Shown piece after piece: positions 1 through 8,325 of a stretch of DNA of 21,442 bases (within the stretch, counting starts at the first letter, position 1; each line of letters opens with the position of its first letter). The translations under genes and the position numbers were made by a program. Source of the DNA: Thalassiosira profunda (Eukaryota; Bacillariophyta; Thalassiosirophyceae; Thalassiosirales; Thalassiosiraceae). The notes below the pieces were generated by a model that did not search any database, was not told the origin of the DNA, and was given only the letters and a program-made list of their open reading frames with translations. Where the stretch lies: positions 1 through 21,442 of the forward strand of contig JALLAP010000699.1 in assembly GCA_036939355.1 (NCBI GenBank), written 5' to 3'.

Positions 1-392
1 GCCAGCTCCACGACGTCGTCGTCGTCGTCCCCGTCCCTCTTTCGCTTGTTCTCCCGCGATGGCCCGGGGGGCTGCTTGGCGGTGGATTCCGACGCGGAGG
101 GAGGAGCGTCAGATGCCGCGTCCACCCTCTGCTTCTTCCGCGGCCGCGAGGCTCTCCCCCCGCTCGTCGAGGGCGTCGTCGCGGACGTGGACGAGGACGT
201 CGTGGCTGTCGAACGTTGCGGGCGTGATGGTGCACCACCGGCGCGCTGTGTCGCCTTCTTCGAGGACGATGGCGCGGCCTTCGAAGGACGAGAGGGCGGC
301 GTTTTTGATGGACGAGGGGCGGACGCGGCGGCGGCTTTCGACGGGGGGCGGTTCGCCGCCGCCCCTCGGCTGGGACGAGCATGGTGCGGCAT
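1..392 (-). CDS. Partial basic, low-complexity nuclear-type protein (C-terminus outside window)
   Basis: This is a minus-strand reading frame that starts at the ATG at 392-390 in a good context (GCCACCATG) and stays open to the left edge, giving 130 codons. The first half is Ala/Pro/Ser/Lys/Arg-rich. The second half carries two clusters resembling nuclear localisation signals, SRPRKKQRVD and ENKRKRDGDDDDD, so a nuclear protein is inferred. I recognise no domain. A second minus frame covering about 120-510 (containing SSFEGRAIVLEEGD and RRWCTITPATFDSHDV) has a more globular composition and higher GC at third positions. It runs into the first frame near a run of six C at 156-161. The real gene may therefore use that frame upstream and this one downstream, with a one-base indel in the run. 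The start is uncertain. Confidence 0.4.
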   Translation of the reverse strand, partial: MPHHARPSRGAAANRPPSKAAAASAPRPSKTPPSRPSKAAPSSSKKATQRAGGAPSRPQRSTATTSSSTSATTPSTSGGRASRPRKKQRVDAASDAPPSASESTAKQPPGPSRENKRKRDGDDDDDVVEL

Positions 393-608
393 GGTGGCGA
401 ATCGGCAGCGGGGGCTGAGAGCGTTGCTTGTTGTTGGTGCACGGGTGGTAATAGGGCTTTCCAAAATGCCTGGTTTTATTGCATTTTTGAGCTCCTTGGA
501 CCGAGCAGGATAATTTTCATGCGTAAAACATCTTCTGAAACCAAAAATTGACGAAGATATAATTGATGCAAATTTAACTAGCAGTCCGCTAGGTGAGGGC
601 CGATGAGG

Positions 609-645
609 GGTGGCGAAATTTTAGTCAGGTGGCGAAATAAAGTCA
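609..645. repeat. Short tandem direct repeat
   Basis: Two near-identical units, 609-627 and 628-645, share GGTGGCGAAAT followed by an AT-rich stretch and AGTCA. They lie just beyond the stop codon of the gene ending at 654. The function is unknown; local slippage could produce this. Confidence 0.6.
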
Positions 646-653
646 GGTCCCTT

Positions 654-2469
654 CTAGCTCCTCTTGACGAACTTGTAGATTTTCTCGGCGCCCTTCTCGC
701 CGTAGGTCAGATGCTTCAGAAGAGGCTCCAGCTTCGCTTTCTGCCCTCCGACAAGTGGGTTGTACCGTCCGTGCTTCTTCGCCATCCCCGTGGCATACCT
801 GACGAATTGGTAGAGTTTGGTTCGAGGCTCGATGCGCACCTTCGCGCCCGGGCCCCCCTTGGCCTTGGCCTTGTCGACCGTGCTTTGGAGCAGTTTGATG
901 TTGTCTCCGATTTTGCATGTGCTTTTGTGAGTAGAAAAACCCTGGTAGTCGTGGCCCTCCACCAACATTTTGTTGCTGTTTAGCGCACCAGGGACCTTCT
1001 TTGCATCTTCATAGGTCATGCCGCAAGATGGGCAGTCACTGAAGCGAAACAGGCACCCATGCACATGCTCCGTGATCTTCCCCTTCTTCCACCCCAGGCC
1101 TATCACGTGCTTTCCAATTGAGCCATAACAGCAACCTCCCAGGCCGTGACTTTGCTCGTACGGCAAATCCTCCTGGCCGCAATGCAAGCAGTCGTACGTC
1201 ATCTGCTCGGCGTTGCAGCGGATTTTCTTCGCCAGGAAGTCCACCGCCAAGTGGGCCGGCCCCTCCATGGCCCCCATCTGCTCGCCGAGCTCCTCTTCCA
1301 TTCGCAATTTCGCCCTCTCATTGTTGGAGTCGCCGGGCTTGCCATAGACAAAAAGAGACTTGTAGCCCGTACGCTCCTGCACCCCCAAGTCGGCAATGTA
1401 GGTGGACGTGCGTTTCTGGTCCTCCTCTGGCAGCTCCTCGATTGGCACACAGCACGGTGTGATATCCCGAAGCCTCTCCAGCGCCGGATCGTCTCCGAAC
1501 AAAGCGTCCACCGCCTCGGGAGACAGGTAGGGGCACCGGAGGTAGAGGGGCAGCTTCTTGGGCTTGGCCGCGGTCGGCGACGCCTTCTCGGCCGCGGGCG
1601 TCTTCTCGGCCGTCTCGGCTGGCTGCTCGGCCGCGGGCGTCTTCCCCGCGTTGAGGCTGGTCTTGTTCTCGGTGCCGAGGGCGGGGGCCACGGGCGGGCT
1701 GCTCGGCACGGGGCTCCTCCCCCCGATGGAGGAGGGGACGGGAGAGTGGAGCTCGGCGAAGGGGGAACGCCCGGGATTGCGCGGGGAGAGGACGGGAGAG
1801 TGGAGCTCGGCGCGGGTGTAGCGCCCGGGAGTGCTCGGGGAGAGGACGCTGGCCGTGCCGATGCTTTTGGCATTCCGCCCCGCTCCATCCCCGCTCCGCT
1901 TCAGGGATTTGACGGACGGGGAGGTGCCGCCGGGCGGAGTCCACACCACCGCCCTCCCCGTGGCGCCGTCTGTAGAAATACAGGGAGCAACAGGGTGAGA
2001 TAAAATATTAGGGAGCTGAAAAATAATTGCATGGCCGCTCACCGTCATGGGATGAAACCCCGGCATCTCCCCCCTGTTTGGGGGCGGAGGGGAGATGCAT
2101 GGTCGCCGCCGGCGGCGCCTTCTGGGAGGAGGACGCCGCGGGGACGGGATGCGATCCGTCATTTTTTACGTGCACCACCAACTCGGACCCCGTCGGGCTT
2201 GAGGCCGCCTGCGCTGCCGCCGCCGCAGCGGGCGGGCGGTTGCACGAGGGCGGGCGAGTGTCCCCGATGGACTGCTTTTCCCTCGCATCATTCCCCTTCC
2301 TTAAAGCACGACGCCTCTCCTGCCTTTCTTTGACGCTGGTGCCAAAAGTCGCTCGGTTCCCCTTGCGCCGCTTGGCCGTGGGGTAAGGAGCGGGGCCGCC
2401 GTCCAACCCTAAGCTGTCCCAATAGTCCTCCGCCGCGACGTCGTCGCTGTTGTGGCTGAGCTCGGACAT
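654..2469 (-). CDS. Uncharacterised protein, Pro/Ser-rich N-terminal half and Cys/His-rich C-terminal half
   Basis: The gene is minus strand with two exons, 2469-2043 and 1969-654. A 73-base intron (2042-1970, GTGAGC...CTACAG) joins them in frame as SSHD-DGATG, giving 580 aa. The N-terminal 280 residues are low complexity. They have a basic patch (TAKRRKGN), an 18-residue repeat around AELHSPV and a TPAAE/AEKASP-rich segment. The C-terminal 300 residues look globular and carry a cysteine/histidine series: CLHCG (about residue 403), a GGCC pair, HVHGC, CPSCG (about 455) and HKSTC (about 494). That spacing suggests zinc binding, but I do not recognise the family. The C-terminus is Lys-rich. There is no signal peptide or membrane helix, and nuclear location is only a guess. 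Coding evidence is good because both exons keep an open frame and the intron sites are canonical. Confidence 0.7.
1737..1844. repeat. 54-bp tandem repeat inside the coding region (18-residue repeat)
   Basis: Two copies with period 54 (1737-1790 and 1791-1844) both start GACGGGAGAGTGGAGCTCGG. A third copy begins at 1845 and degenerates at once. Translated on the minus strand they give the repeated AELHSPV segments of the Pro/Ser-rich linker. Confidence 0.75.
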
Positions 2470-3005
2470 CGTCGGGGGAGCGGAGGGGGGCGTTCCGGCG
2501 TTGGGGGGTGCTGCTCCTTTGGCGGAAAATGGCAGCGGGGAGTGAGAGTGCGAGCTACTTTTTCAGCGCAATTTTCTAGCTTGGAGTTGAGTGGATCAAA
2601 TTCAATTCCATGAGCCATACAAAAAGATGTTTGGACCTACAAAGGAACCAATATTTATTTGAAATTTAGGGGCATTATTTTGGGGGTCAGAAGGGGATTA
2701 CGTAGAAAAATCCCAAACACTACGGAAAAAATAATAATGGCGCGTACGGAGTTGTTGGGACAAACATTTTGTCATTTGTGTATTGTACAGCTAGGAACTC
2801 ATACATTTTCCTAATTTTCCTCCACGAGAATTCTCTCTCTCATCTTACAGGGAGTCTGTACGTCGTACTTTTCAAGGTCCCGAGGTACCTATTTTACGTA
2901 AAAGTTACAAGGTACAAAGTAGGAGATTCCCCCCGCCCCCCAAGCAACCCACAACCCGCAACCACAAATCCCTCGCCGCCTCTCCCAGCGCCTTCCACTC
3001 TCGCC
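2470..3005. other. Intergenic region between divergent genes
   Basis: These 536 bases separate the minus-strand gene starting at 2469 from the plus-strand gene starting at 3006. Positions 2570-2900 are clearly more AT-rich than the flanking coding DNA, as expected for promoter and 5' UTR sequence. The frame of the downstream gene stays open back to about 2769, but its composition there is non-coding. I see no RNA gene or mobile element. Confidence 0.5.
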
Positions 3006-3932
3006 ATGGGGAAGAAAAGCAAAAAGTCCAAGTCGGCGGCCAAGCCGGCGGCCAAGCCGGCGGCTGCAAAGGCGGCGGCTGCAAAGGCGGCGGCTGCAAA
3101 GGCGGCGGCCGCGAAGAAGGCGGCGGCTGTGGCGGCAGCGGCTGCGGCGGGTTTTGGTGGCTGGGCTCGGTCTACGCTCCTAATGATGGGCGCCGAGGTT
3201 GAGGCGGAGAAGCTTCCCATGGTAGTCGATCTCGTCGAGGCGGGCATGCGCTCTATGAACCTTGCCCTCATGCTCGGCAAAGGGGATGATCTGGAAGCGC
3301 TTGTGGAGGATATTTGGGTCAACAAAAAGGCGTGCGCGACGTTCCACCAGGGATTAGGTGGACGCGGCAGCGCTTATTTTTCGAGCGACTTGATGTATGA
3401 CCGCACCTTTGGGATTTTGATGGAGAATGAGACTATGGGAAACCTCATCGCTGAAGTGCTGGAACAATACGCGCAGGAGAAGGGCTGGGACAAGGCTATT
3501 GCCACGCGGTGCTGGCTCCAGAAGGCAGCTACCGAAGAGGAGGTCGAAAAATACTGCAGCAAAAACAACAGCTCGCGACTTCATGGCGACGGAAAGCACG
3601 ACGTTCACGGCGATTCGTTTGACAATCGCTCCACCGCGCGGGTGACTTTGGGCATTGGGAAATCATTCCAAAACGACGGAAAGACGATGGGCTTTGTGGA
3701 CAACGAAGAAGAGGAGGAGGTGGAATTCTCAATGGCCCACGGAACTCTGCTTGTCATGGAGAAGAAAGTAGCCGGTGCGGATGACGAACACCCCAGATAC
3801 CAGCATTGGGTGAAGGATGCAGGGGGGACGTTCCTGATCGTGTTCGAGTTTGGAGATGGGAGCAACGGCGGGGATGGTCTCTTGGAAGAGTGGCGGGCTA
3901 GGTGCGAAAAGGAGGAAACAAGCAACAACTAG
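3006..3932 (+). CDS. Putative AlkB-like 2-oxoglutarate/Fe(II) oxygenase with Ala/Lys-rich N-terminus
   Basis: This is a single 308-aa exon. I chose the ATG at 3006 for its context (CGCCATGG) and because composition turns coding there. Residues 1-48 are a Lys/Ala tail (KKSKKSKS, then AAAK repeats), probably disordered and nucleic-acid-binding or targeting. Residues about 195-285 match the AlkB-type jelly roll as I recall it: an HxD iron motif (VHGDSFDN, H201/D203; a second candidate is HGD at 193-195), then RVTLGIGKSF, then FSMAHGTLLVME, then a distal His in RYQHWVKD (H267) and the strand GTFLIVFEF. The Arg usually found after the last strand for 2OG binding is not obvious. Members demethylate DNA, RNA or protein, and the substrate cannot be told here. 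The family call is inference from motif order; another 2OG oxygenase subfamily is possible. Confidence 0.6.
   Translation: MGKKSKKSKSAAKPAAKPAAAKAAAAKAAAAKAAAAKKAAAVAAAAAAGFGGWARSTLLMMGAEVEAEKLPMVVDLVEAGMRSMNLALMLGKGDDLEALVEDIWVNKKACATFHQGLGGRGSAYFSSDLMYDRTFGILMENETMGNLIAEVLEQYAQEKGWDKAIATRCWLQKAATEEEVEKYCSKNNSSRLHGDGKHDVHGDSFDNRSTARVTLGIGKSFQNDGKTMGFVDNEEEEEVEFSMAHGTLLVMEKKVAGADDEHPRYQHWVKDAGGTFLIVFEFGDGSNGGDGLLEEWRARCEKEETSNN
3041..3115. repeat. 12- and 15-bp tandem repeats encoding the Ala/Lys tail
   Basis: Two 12-bp units (GCCAAGCCGGCG, 3039-3062) are followed by four 15-bp units near GGCGGCGGCTGCAAA (3056-3070, 3071-3085, 3086-3100, 3101-3115; the middle two are identical). All stay in frame, giving AKP and AAAAK repeats. 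Length variation between strains would be expected. Confidence 0.8.
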
Positions 3933-4094
3933 TTGGTAATCTAGATGTGGTGGAATATCGACGCCATGGGTGCTGAAGACAAGGTGGATGACGGGCGAGC
4001 CTCCCCAATGTATGGGCTGGGTGCAGCCGCCGTCGCCGCTGGCTGCGGCGATGGCTGTGGTGGCCAGGAGGGACGCAATGCTGGCGAACTTCAT
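3729..4094 (-). CDS. Doubtful small secreted protein ORF
   Basis: A minus-strand frame from the ATG at 4094 encodes 121 residues beginning MKFASIASLLATTAIAAASG, a convincing signal peptide with a cleavage site near AAA-SG. After that, similarity to a normal protein fades. The second half (3729-3932) lies antisense inside the oxygenase coding region and is probably a shadow. If real, the gene may be a first exon only, or a remnant. The region 3933-4391 around it is GC-rich, with two exact GGTGCACC palindromes at 4120 and 4318. The alternative is chance coding in GC-rich DNA. Confidence 0.25.
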   Translation of the reverse strand: MKFASIASLLATTAIAAASGDGGCTQPIHWGGSPVIHLVFSTHGVDIPPHLDYQLVVACFLLFAPSPPLFQETIPAVAPISKLEHDQERPPCILHPMLVSGVFVIRTGYFLLHDKQSSVGH

Positions 4095-4391
4095 CGTGAT
4101 GTGAGTGAGCGACAGTGCAGGTGCACCAAGTGAGTGGTGAGTGGGCTTGAGCGGCACGACTGCTGCGGCGGGGAGGGGGGAGGGCTTCGACAGAGGCGGC
4201 CGCGGGGCGGGGAGGGCTTCGACCGGAAGATGCGGCGGCGCCGGTGCGGGAGTGCGGCAAATGAGCGACGACGTCGTTGTTGCCGAGTGGTTTTGATTGG
4301 TGAGTTGGTACTTACATGGTGCACCTGTTCTCCGTTCTTTATGTCACTCAACTCCCCCTCCTCTTCCTCTTCCAATGAACACCAAGCGCTC

Positions 4392-5117
4392 ATGCGCTCC
4401 CTCCTGCCGCTATTGCTGCTGCACCCCCGCCGCGCCCTTTCCTTCCTCCCGCGGCGCGGCGCAGCATTATCTCCATCCACATCGACGATTTGCAACATGG
4501 CCGAAGGCAAAGACTACTACGCCGGCATGCAAAGAAGGTGGGCGAGCGAGTACCCCTCCCCGCAGAACATCGACGAGGTGTGGTCGTTCTACAAAGAATG
4601 CGGATACGACGATCCTCCGGCGACGCTACGGTCCATGCTCGACCCCGTGAAGTTCGAGACGAAGCGAATATTGGACTACGGGTGCGACAACGGATTGATG
4701 ATCGATTTCTTCTCCTCGGCGCTGGAGGGGGTGGAGGGCCACGGCGTGGACATCAACGAGGCAGCAATCAAATCGGCGAGAGAGAAGTTTCCCTCGATGG
4801 CATTTGCAGCGTGCGACGGCCTCACCATCCAATTTCCCGATAAGCATTTTGATTGCGTGATTGCAATTGCAACGATCAAGCACGTGCGCTACGAGGATCG
4901 GGAGAGGGTGTACGCCGAGCTGAATCGGGTGGCGGATTACGCGCTGCTTATCGAGGCTGATGAAAAGGAGAAGAAAGAGCAGAGCTTAATGGGATGGACG
5001 TTCTACAACTCGCCCTTTGCGGAGGAGTTCGAGAGCAACTTTGCGGAGCCGGTGAAAGTGGTGCGGATTGCGGGGGACGTGCTTGGGCTGTACAAGTGCA
5101 AGGAAGTGGAGAGGTGA
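4392..5117 (+). CDS. Class I SAM-dependent methyltransferase
   Basis: The 241-aa model from the ATG at 4392 starts with an Arg-punctuated hydrophobic leader (MRSLLPLLLLHPRRALSFLP), plausible for organelle or ER targeting. A second in-frame ATG at 4497 (MAEGKDYYAG) would give a 206-aa cytosolic form, and upstream ATGs at 4341 and 4134 are also in frame. Motif I is ILDYGCDNG (about residues 93-101). The ribose-binding acidic residue lies in GHGVDINEAA (D120). Motif II/III is seen as ACDGLTIQFPDKHFDCVIAIATIKHV. The fold is the small-molecule methyltransferase type (Methyltransf_11/25-like). The substrate cannot be inferred. It runs convergently into the helicase gene, with 77 bases between the stop codons. 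Confidence 0.85.
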   Translation: MRSLLPLLLLHPRRALSFLPRRGAALSPSTSTICNMAEGKDYYAGMQRRWASEYPSPQNIDEVWSFYKECGYDDPPATLRSMLDPVKFETKRILDYGCDNGLMIDFFSSALEGVEGHGVDINEAAIKSAREKFPSMAFAACDGLTIQFPDKHFDCVIAIATIKHVRYEDRERVYAELNRVADYALLIEADEKEKKEQSLMGWTFYNSPFAEEFESNFAEPVKVVRIAGDVLGLYKCKEVER

Positions 5118-5194
5118 AATCGATCAAAGAGGCATTTTACACAACAGACATCTTATCTTATATGCAATTGACACAGACACAGGGTTGCAACGCT

Positions 5195-8089
5195 TCAAAC
5201 GTCGTAAGCCTCTTGCTTCACAAAGTCCTTCATCGATGGTTGAGAAGCATCTCCCGATGCCGGTAGCTCCGTTTTCCCAAGAAGCATGTTCATGAGAGCG
5301 TTGCGATCCAGTGTCGGGATGCCCTTCTTTTTGGCGTCTTCCAACCGCTTGGCTCCCGGCTCATCACCGATTAAGACGTAGTTGGTCTTGCCCGAGAGCC
5401 CCGTCGTCACCTTGCCTCCAAACAAACCGATCATCTCCTTCATTTTGTCCCTTCCGAGCTTCAACCCGAATCCACCGCCCAATTCTGGAAAGACGCCAGT
5501 CACAACGAAGCGTAATCCCTCCAGGCTATCCTCCACAGCCCCATCGACTCCGGGCACAAAGAACTTGAAGCCGGAAGACTCCGCCCCACTAGCCTTCTTC
5601 AGAGGCGCGCTGTTGACCAGCTCCCACGTATGCCCAAATCCACCATCCTTAGCTGGACAGGAGATATAAAACTTCCCTTGGTTGCCATTCTTGTTCGTCT
5701 TAATCTGACCGACAACGCATGTGCGTCCACATTTCTCACAATGCTTCGAGTTGCCCCAGTGCCTCTCCATCTCGCTTTGCTTTTCGATGTCTCTTTTCAT
5801 CTCTGCGTCGAATGATGCGATTGTGTCCGCCCATATCTTACCCCGATACGGCTTGCCTTTCGACATTGCGTGGTAAAACTGCTTCACCTCGTCACTGGTC
5901 TTCACTTGAGACAGCGAGAGGTTTTTTACAGTCATCGATTCTACGCTCTTTCCGCGAGAGCAGGCAACATAGGCTTGGCCAATTGCAAAGCAGTCACTCA
6001 GGTCGACGTGAAGGTACTCGATGGTCATTCCCTGCGACTTGTGGACTGCGTTCAAGGCATTGTAAGATTTGACTGTTGACACAGGGCAGGGCGCAAAGGG
6101 CAGGGCGCAAAGAATAGCAAGCAACTCACTCGATATAGCCCACGCCAGAGACAACGGTACCTGCCAGCGAATGGCAGTGCCGACTCCCCGGAACTCTTTG
6201 GTGAATGCTTGCGGCCGGATCACACGCTTCTGGCCGTTTGCAAACTGAACGAAGGGCAACTCAGCAATCTTCGACTCAGTGGCAACTTTCAACATCTCGT
6301 CGTACTCTCTGCTTAGGACGGTGGGGCCCATGCTTTCCAAGTGAGCTTTGATATCGTTCACGATTCTCGGATCCACGCCAGAGAAGTCAAATCCAAGAGT
6401 CTTCTTCTTCTTCTCTGAAGCTGGGGGCGACTCTTGCGATACACAGCTGGCCAAGATAGCAGCGTCCTTATCCCTTTTTCCGTCAGTCAACAATACCATC
6501 TCATCCTCGCCATCCGATGATTCGCTGCCATTTCGCTCGTCCTCCCGCCCCAGCTTCTCTTCTCTGATCAAATGCAAGTAACCCTCCGCGGGTATGTTAC
6601 CCGTGACAACGCCCCTACTCCCGTTGGCAAGTCCCTTCTTGAAATGCAAGTTCCACAGCAACAAAATTTGCGCGCCCACTTTCATTTCAATGCTGTGCGG
6701 CACACGGCACTCCTTTTCAAAGAAATGCTCTTGAGCGTAGTTTTTCAGCACATTGATTTCGTCCTTGACACTCTTTGGCAAGGATCGCGAAGTCAGAAGA
6801 GCTGATGTGCTCATATGGGCCAAGTGCTGCAAGCCATGTTGGTTAAAGAGTCTCGCCTTGAAATCGTCGTCCAGCTCCACCTCGTCCAGAGATTCAACTT
6901 GCAGCACATCGCCAGGTAGCTTGCTCAGCTCCTCCTTGTTTCGGCGAGTCACCACGTAGTTCTTTGAGTGCAACTCTGTCGGGATGATCCCATCGTTTCG
7001 TTTTGGAAGAGGAGTCCGGAGCGCCTCCAGCACATCTTGGTGCTTCTCCACAAGATCTGACGCTCCCTCACGCATATCATTCAGACACTCAAAGAGACCA
7101 CCCTTCTCTTCCTGTCGGTGCACTTCATGCAGCTCCACCATACGGAAGTTGGAATGTCTCCACGCGTGGCTTTGGAACGCGTACGAACCTTGTCTTCCCA
7201 CCTTGAACTGGTATGCAGATTGCGACAGCTTGCCATTCTCGGTCAATACATCGTAGGAGGTTGGTACCGGTGGGAGCTGGAAAAAGTCGCCCACGCAAAT
7301 GAGTTGCAATCCTCCCCACGGAGGAACGTCTCCCAATCCGTTTTCAGACGTCACATCCCAACGCAACCGCAGCATGTCTTCGCTCATGGTGATGTTCTTG
7401 TGCGGCGTATTCCCCTTGATCCGATCGACCCTATCCTTTACGTCTTCGTAGCATCTGAGAATCGATACCATACACTCCAGAACATCGAACAGATGGCCAT
7501 CCAACATGCTGATCTCGTCGATAAGCAGAGCATCCATGCCCTTTATCTTCTGATGCGTTTGCTTGTCGAACATTTTGTTGAAATCTGATGGAGTTGTCAG
7601 CCATACCGATGGCATTGCAGAGGCACAAAACAACTATGAGCAACAGTACGCACCTTCGTAATATTCACCCAACTGGAAATTGCCCCAATGATTTATCGTC
7701 ATGCCGCCCACGTTGATCGCCGCGATGCCCGTCGGAGCCGTCACATAGATAGTCTTGGAGTCATCCTCGAATGATTTCACGATCTTCTTCGTGGCCCACG
7801 ATTTGCCCGTGCCCGCCTTGCCGGTGAGGAACAGATTCTCGCCGTGCTTGGCGAGCTCGATAGCCTTGACTTGCAATTCATCCCCAACCTCCTCGCTTGC
7901 CTCCTCGTCGAGCTCCAGGCCTTCGCCGAACGTCGGGGCGGCCTGGAGGGCGTCGAGCAAGGGCGATGCGTCGGAGGGTTTGCAACCTCCGTCCACACGC
8001 GGTCGCTTGGCGGGAGAGGGCGACGTCCATTCGGTGGGGACGGAGCCCCAATCGATCCCATCGTCGAAGTCGTCGAATTCTTCCGCCAT
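5195..8089 (-). CDS. PIF1: PIF1-family DNA helicase with GRF-type zinc finger and BRCT domain
   Basis: There are three exons: 8089-7654, 7584-6130 and 6045-5195. The introns are 69 and 84 bases, with donors GTGCGT and GTGAGT. Splicing gives 913 aa and restores the PIF1 motif AWAIS-IHKSQGMT across intron 2. Helicase motifs in order are GKAGTGKS (Walker A, 90-97), TAPTGIAA, LLIDEISML (Walker B, about 166), VGDFFQLPPV (about 243), ELHEVHRQ (about 296), a NGSRGVV region, HKSQGMT (632) and GQAYVACSR (653). About 120 residues, partly acidic, are inserted before motif V. Residues about 732-773 (CEKC...GKFYISCP...HTWE) resemble a GRF zinc finger. Residues about 803-890 (LRFVVTGVF, FGGKV, KTNYVLIG) are an RFC1-type BRCT. 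PIF1 helicases unwind DNA, including G-quadruplexes, for telomere and replication maintenance. An N-terminal AKRPRVD suggests nuclear import. The promoter region is shared with the TSPO gene. Confidence 0.92.
6084..6111. repeat. 14-bp perfect tandem duplication within a helicase intron
   Basis: GGGCAGGGCGCAAA occurs twice in a row (6084-6097 and 6098-6111), entirely inside the 84-base second intron. Without one copy the intron would be 70 bases, like most others here. Confidence 0.8.
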
Positions 8090-8138
8090 GGCGAATCGAG
8101 GAGACTGTACTAGGACGGTCTAGCGGCGAGAGAAGGTC

Positions 8139-8160
8139 GGTGCATGCACCATGGTGCATG
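8139..8160. promoter_or_regulatory. Overlapping palindromes in a bidirectional promoter
   Basis: GGTGCATGCACC (8139-8150) and CATGCACCATGGTGCATG (8143-8160, 18 bases) are both perfect palindromes and overlap. They sit 50 bases upstream of the helicase start and 166 bases upstream of the TSPO start, in the only sequence separating these divergent genes. The symmetry fits a dimeric transcription-factor site. The role is inferred. Confidence 0.4.
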
Positions 8161-8325
8161 TGAAAAGATGTGAAAGCTTTGCTTGGGCTTGGGCGGCGGT
8201 CAGTCCCGCCGCGCGAGCAAGCAAGTCGCTTCATCGCTTTTAGCAGATCTTGGCTTCAACAAACAACACGCGCGTCTCCACTTGGCTGGACGCCCTGGGC
8301 CATGCCACACTCTGCGACAATCACC

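Noticed and set aside
1146..2003. 285-aa plus-strand ORF
   Set aside because: It is antisense to the Cys/His-rich gene, is Leu/Gly/Arg-rich and repetitive, and crosses that gene's intron.
2769..3005. N-terminal extension of the AlkB-like gene
   Set aside because: The frame is open, but the sequence is AT-rich and promoter-like. Coding composition and a good ATG context begin at 3006.
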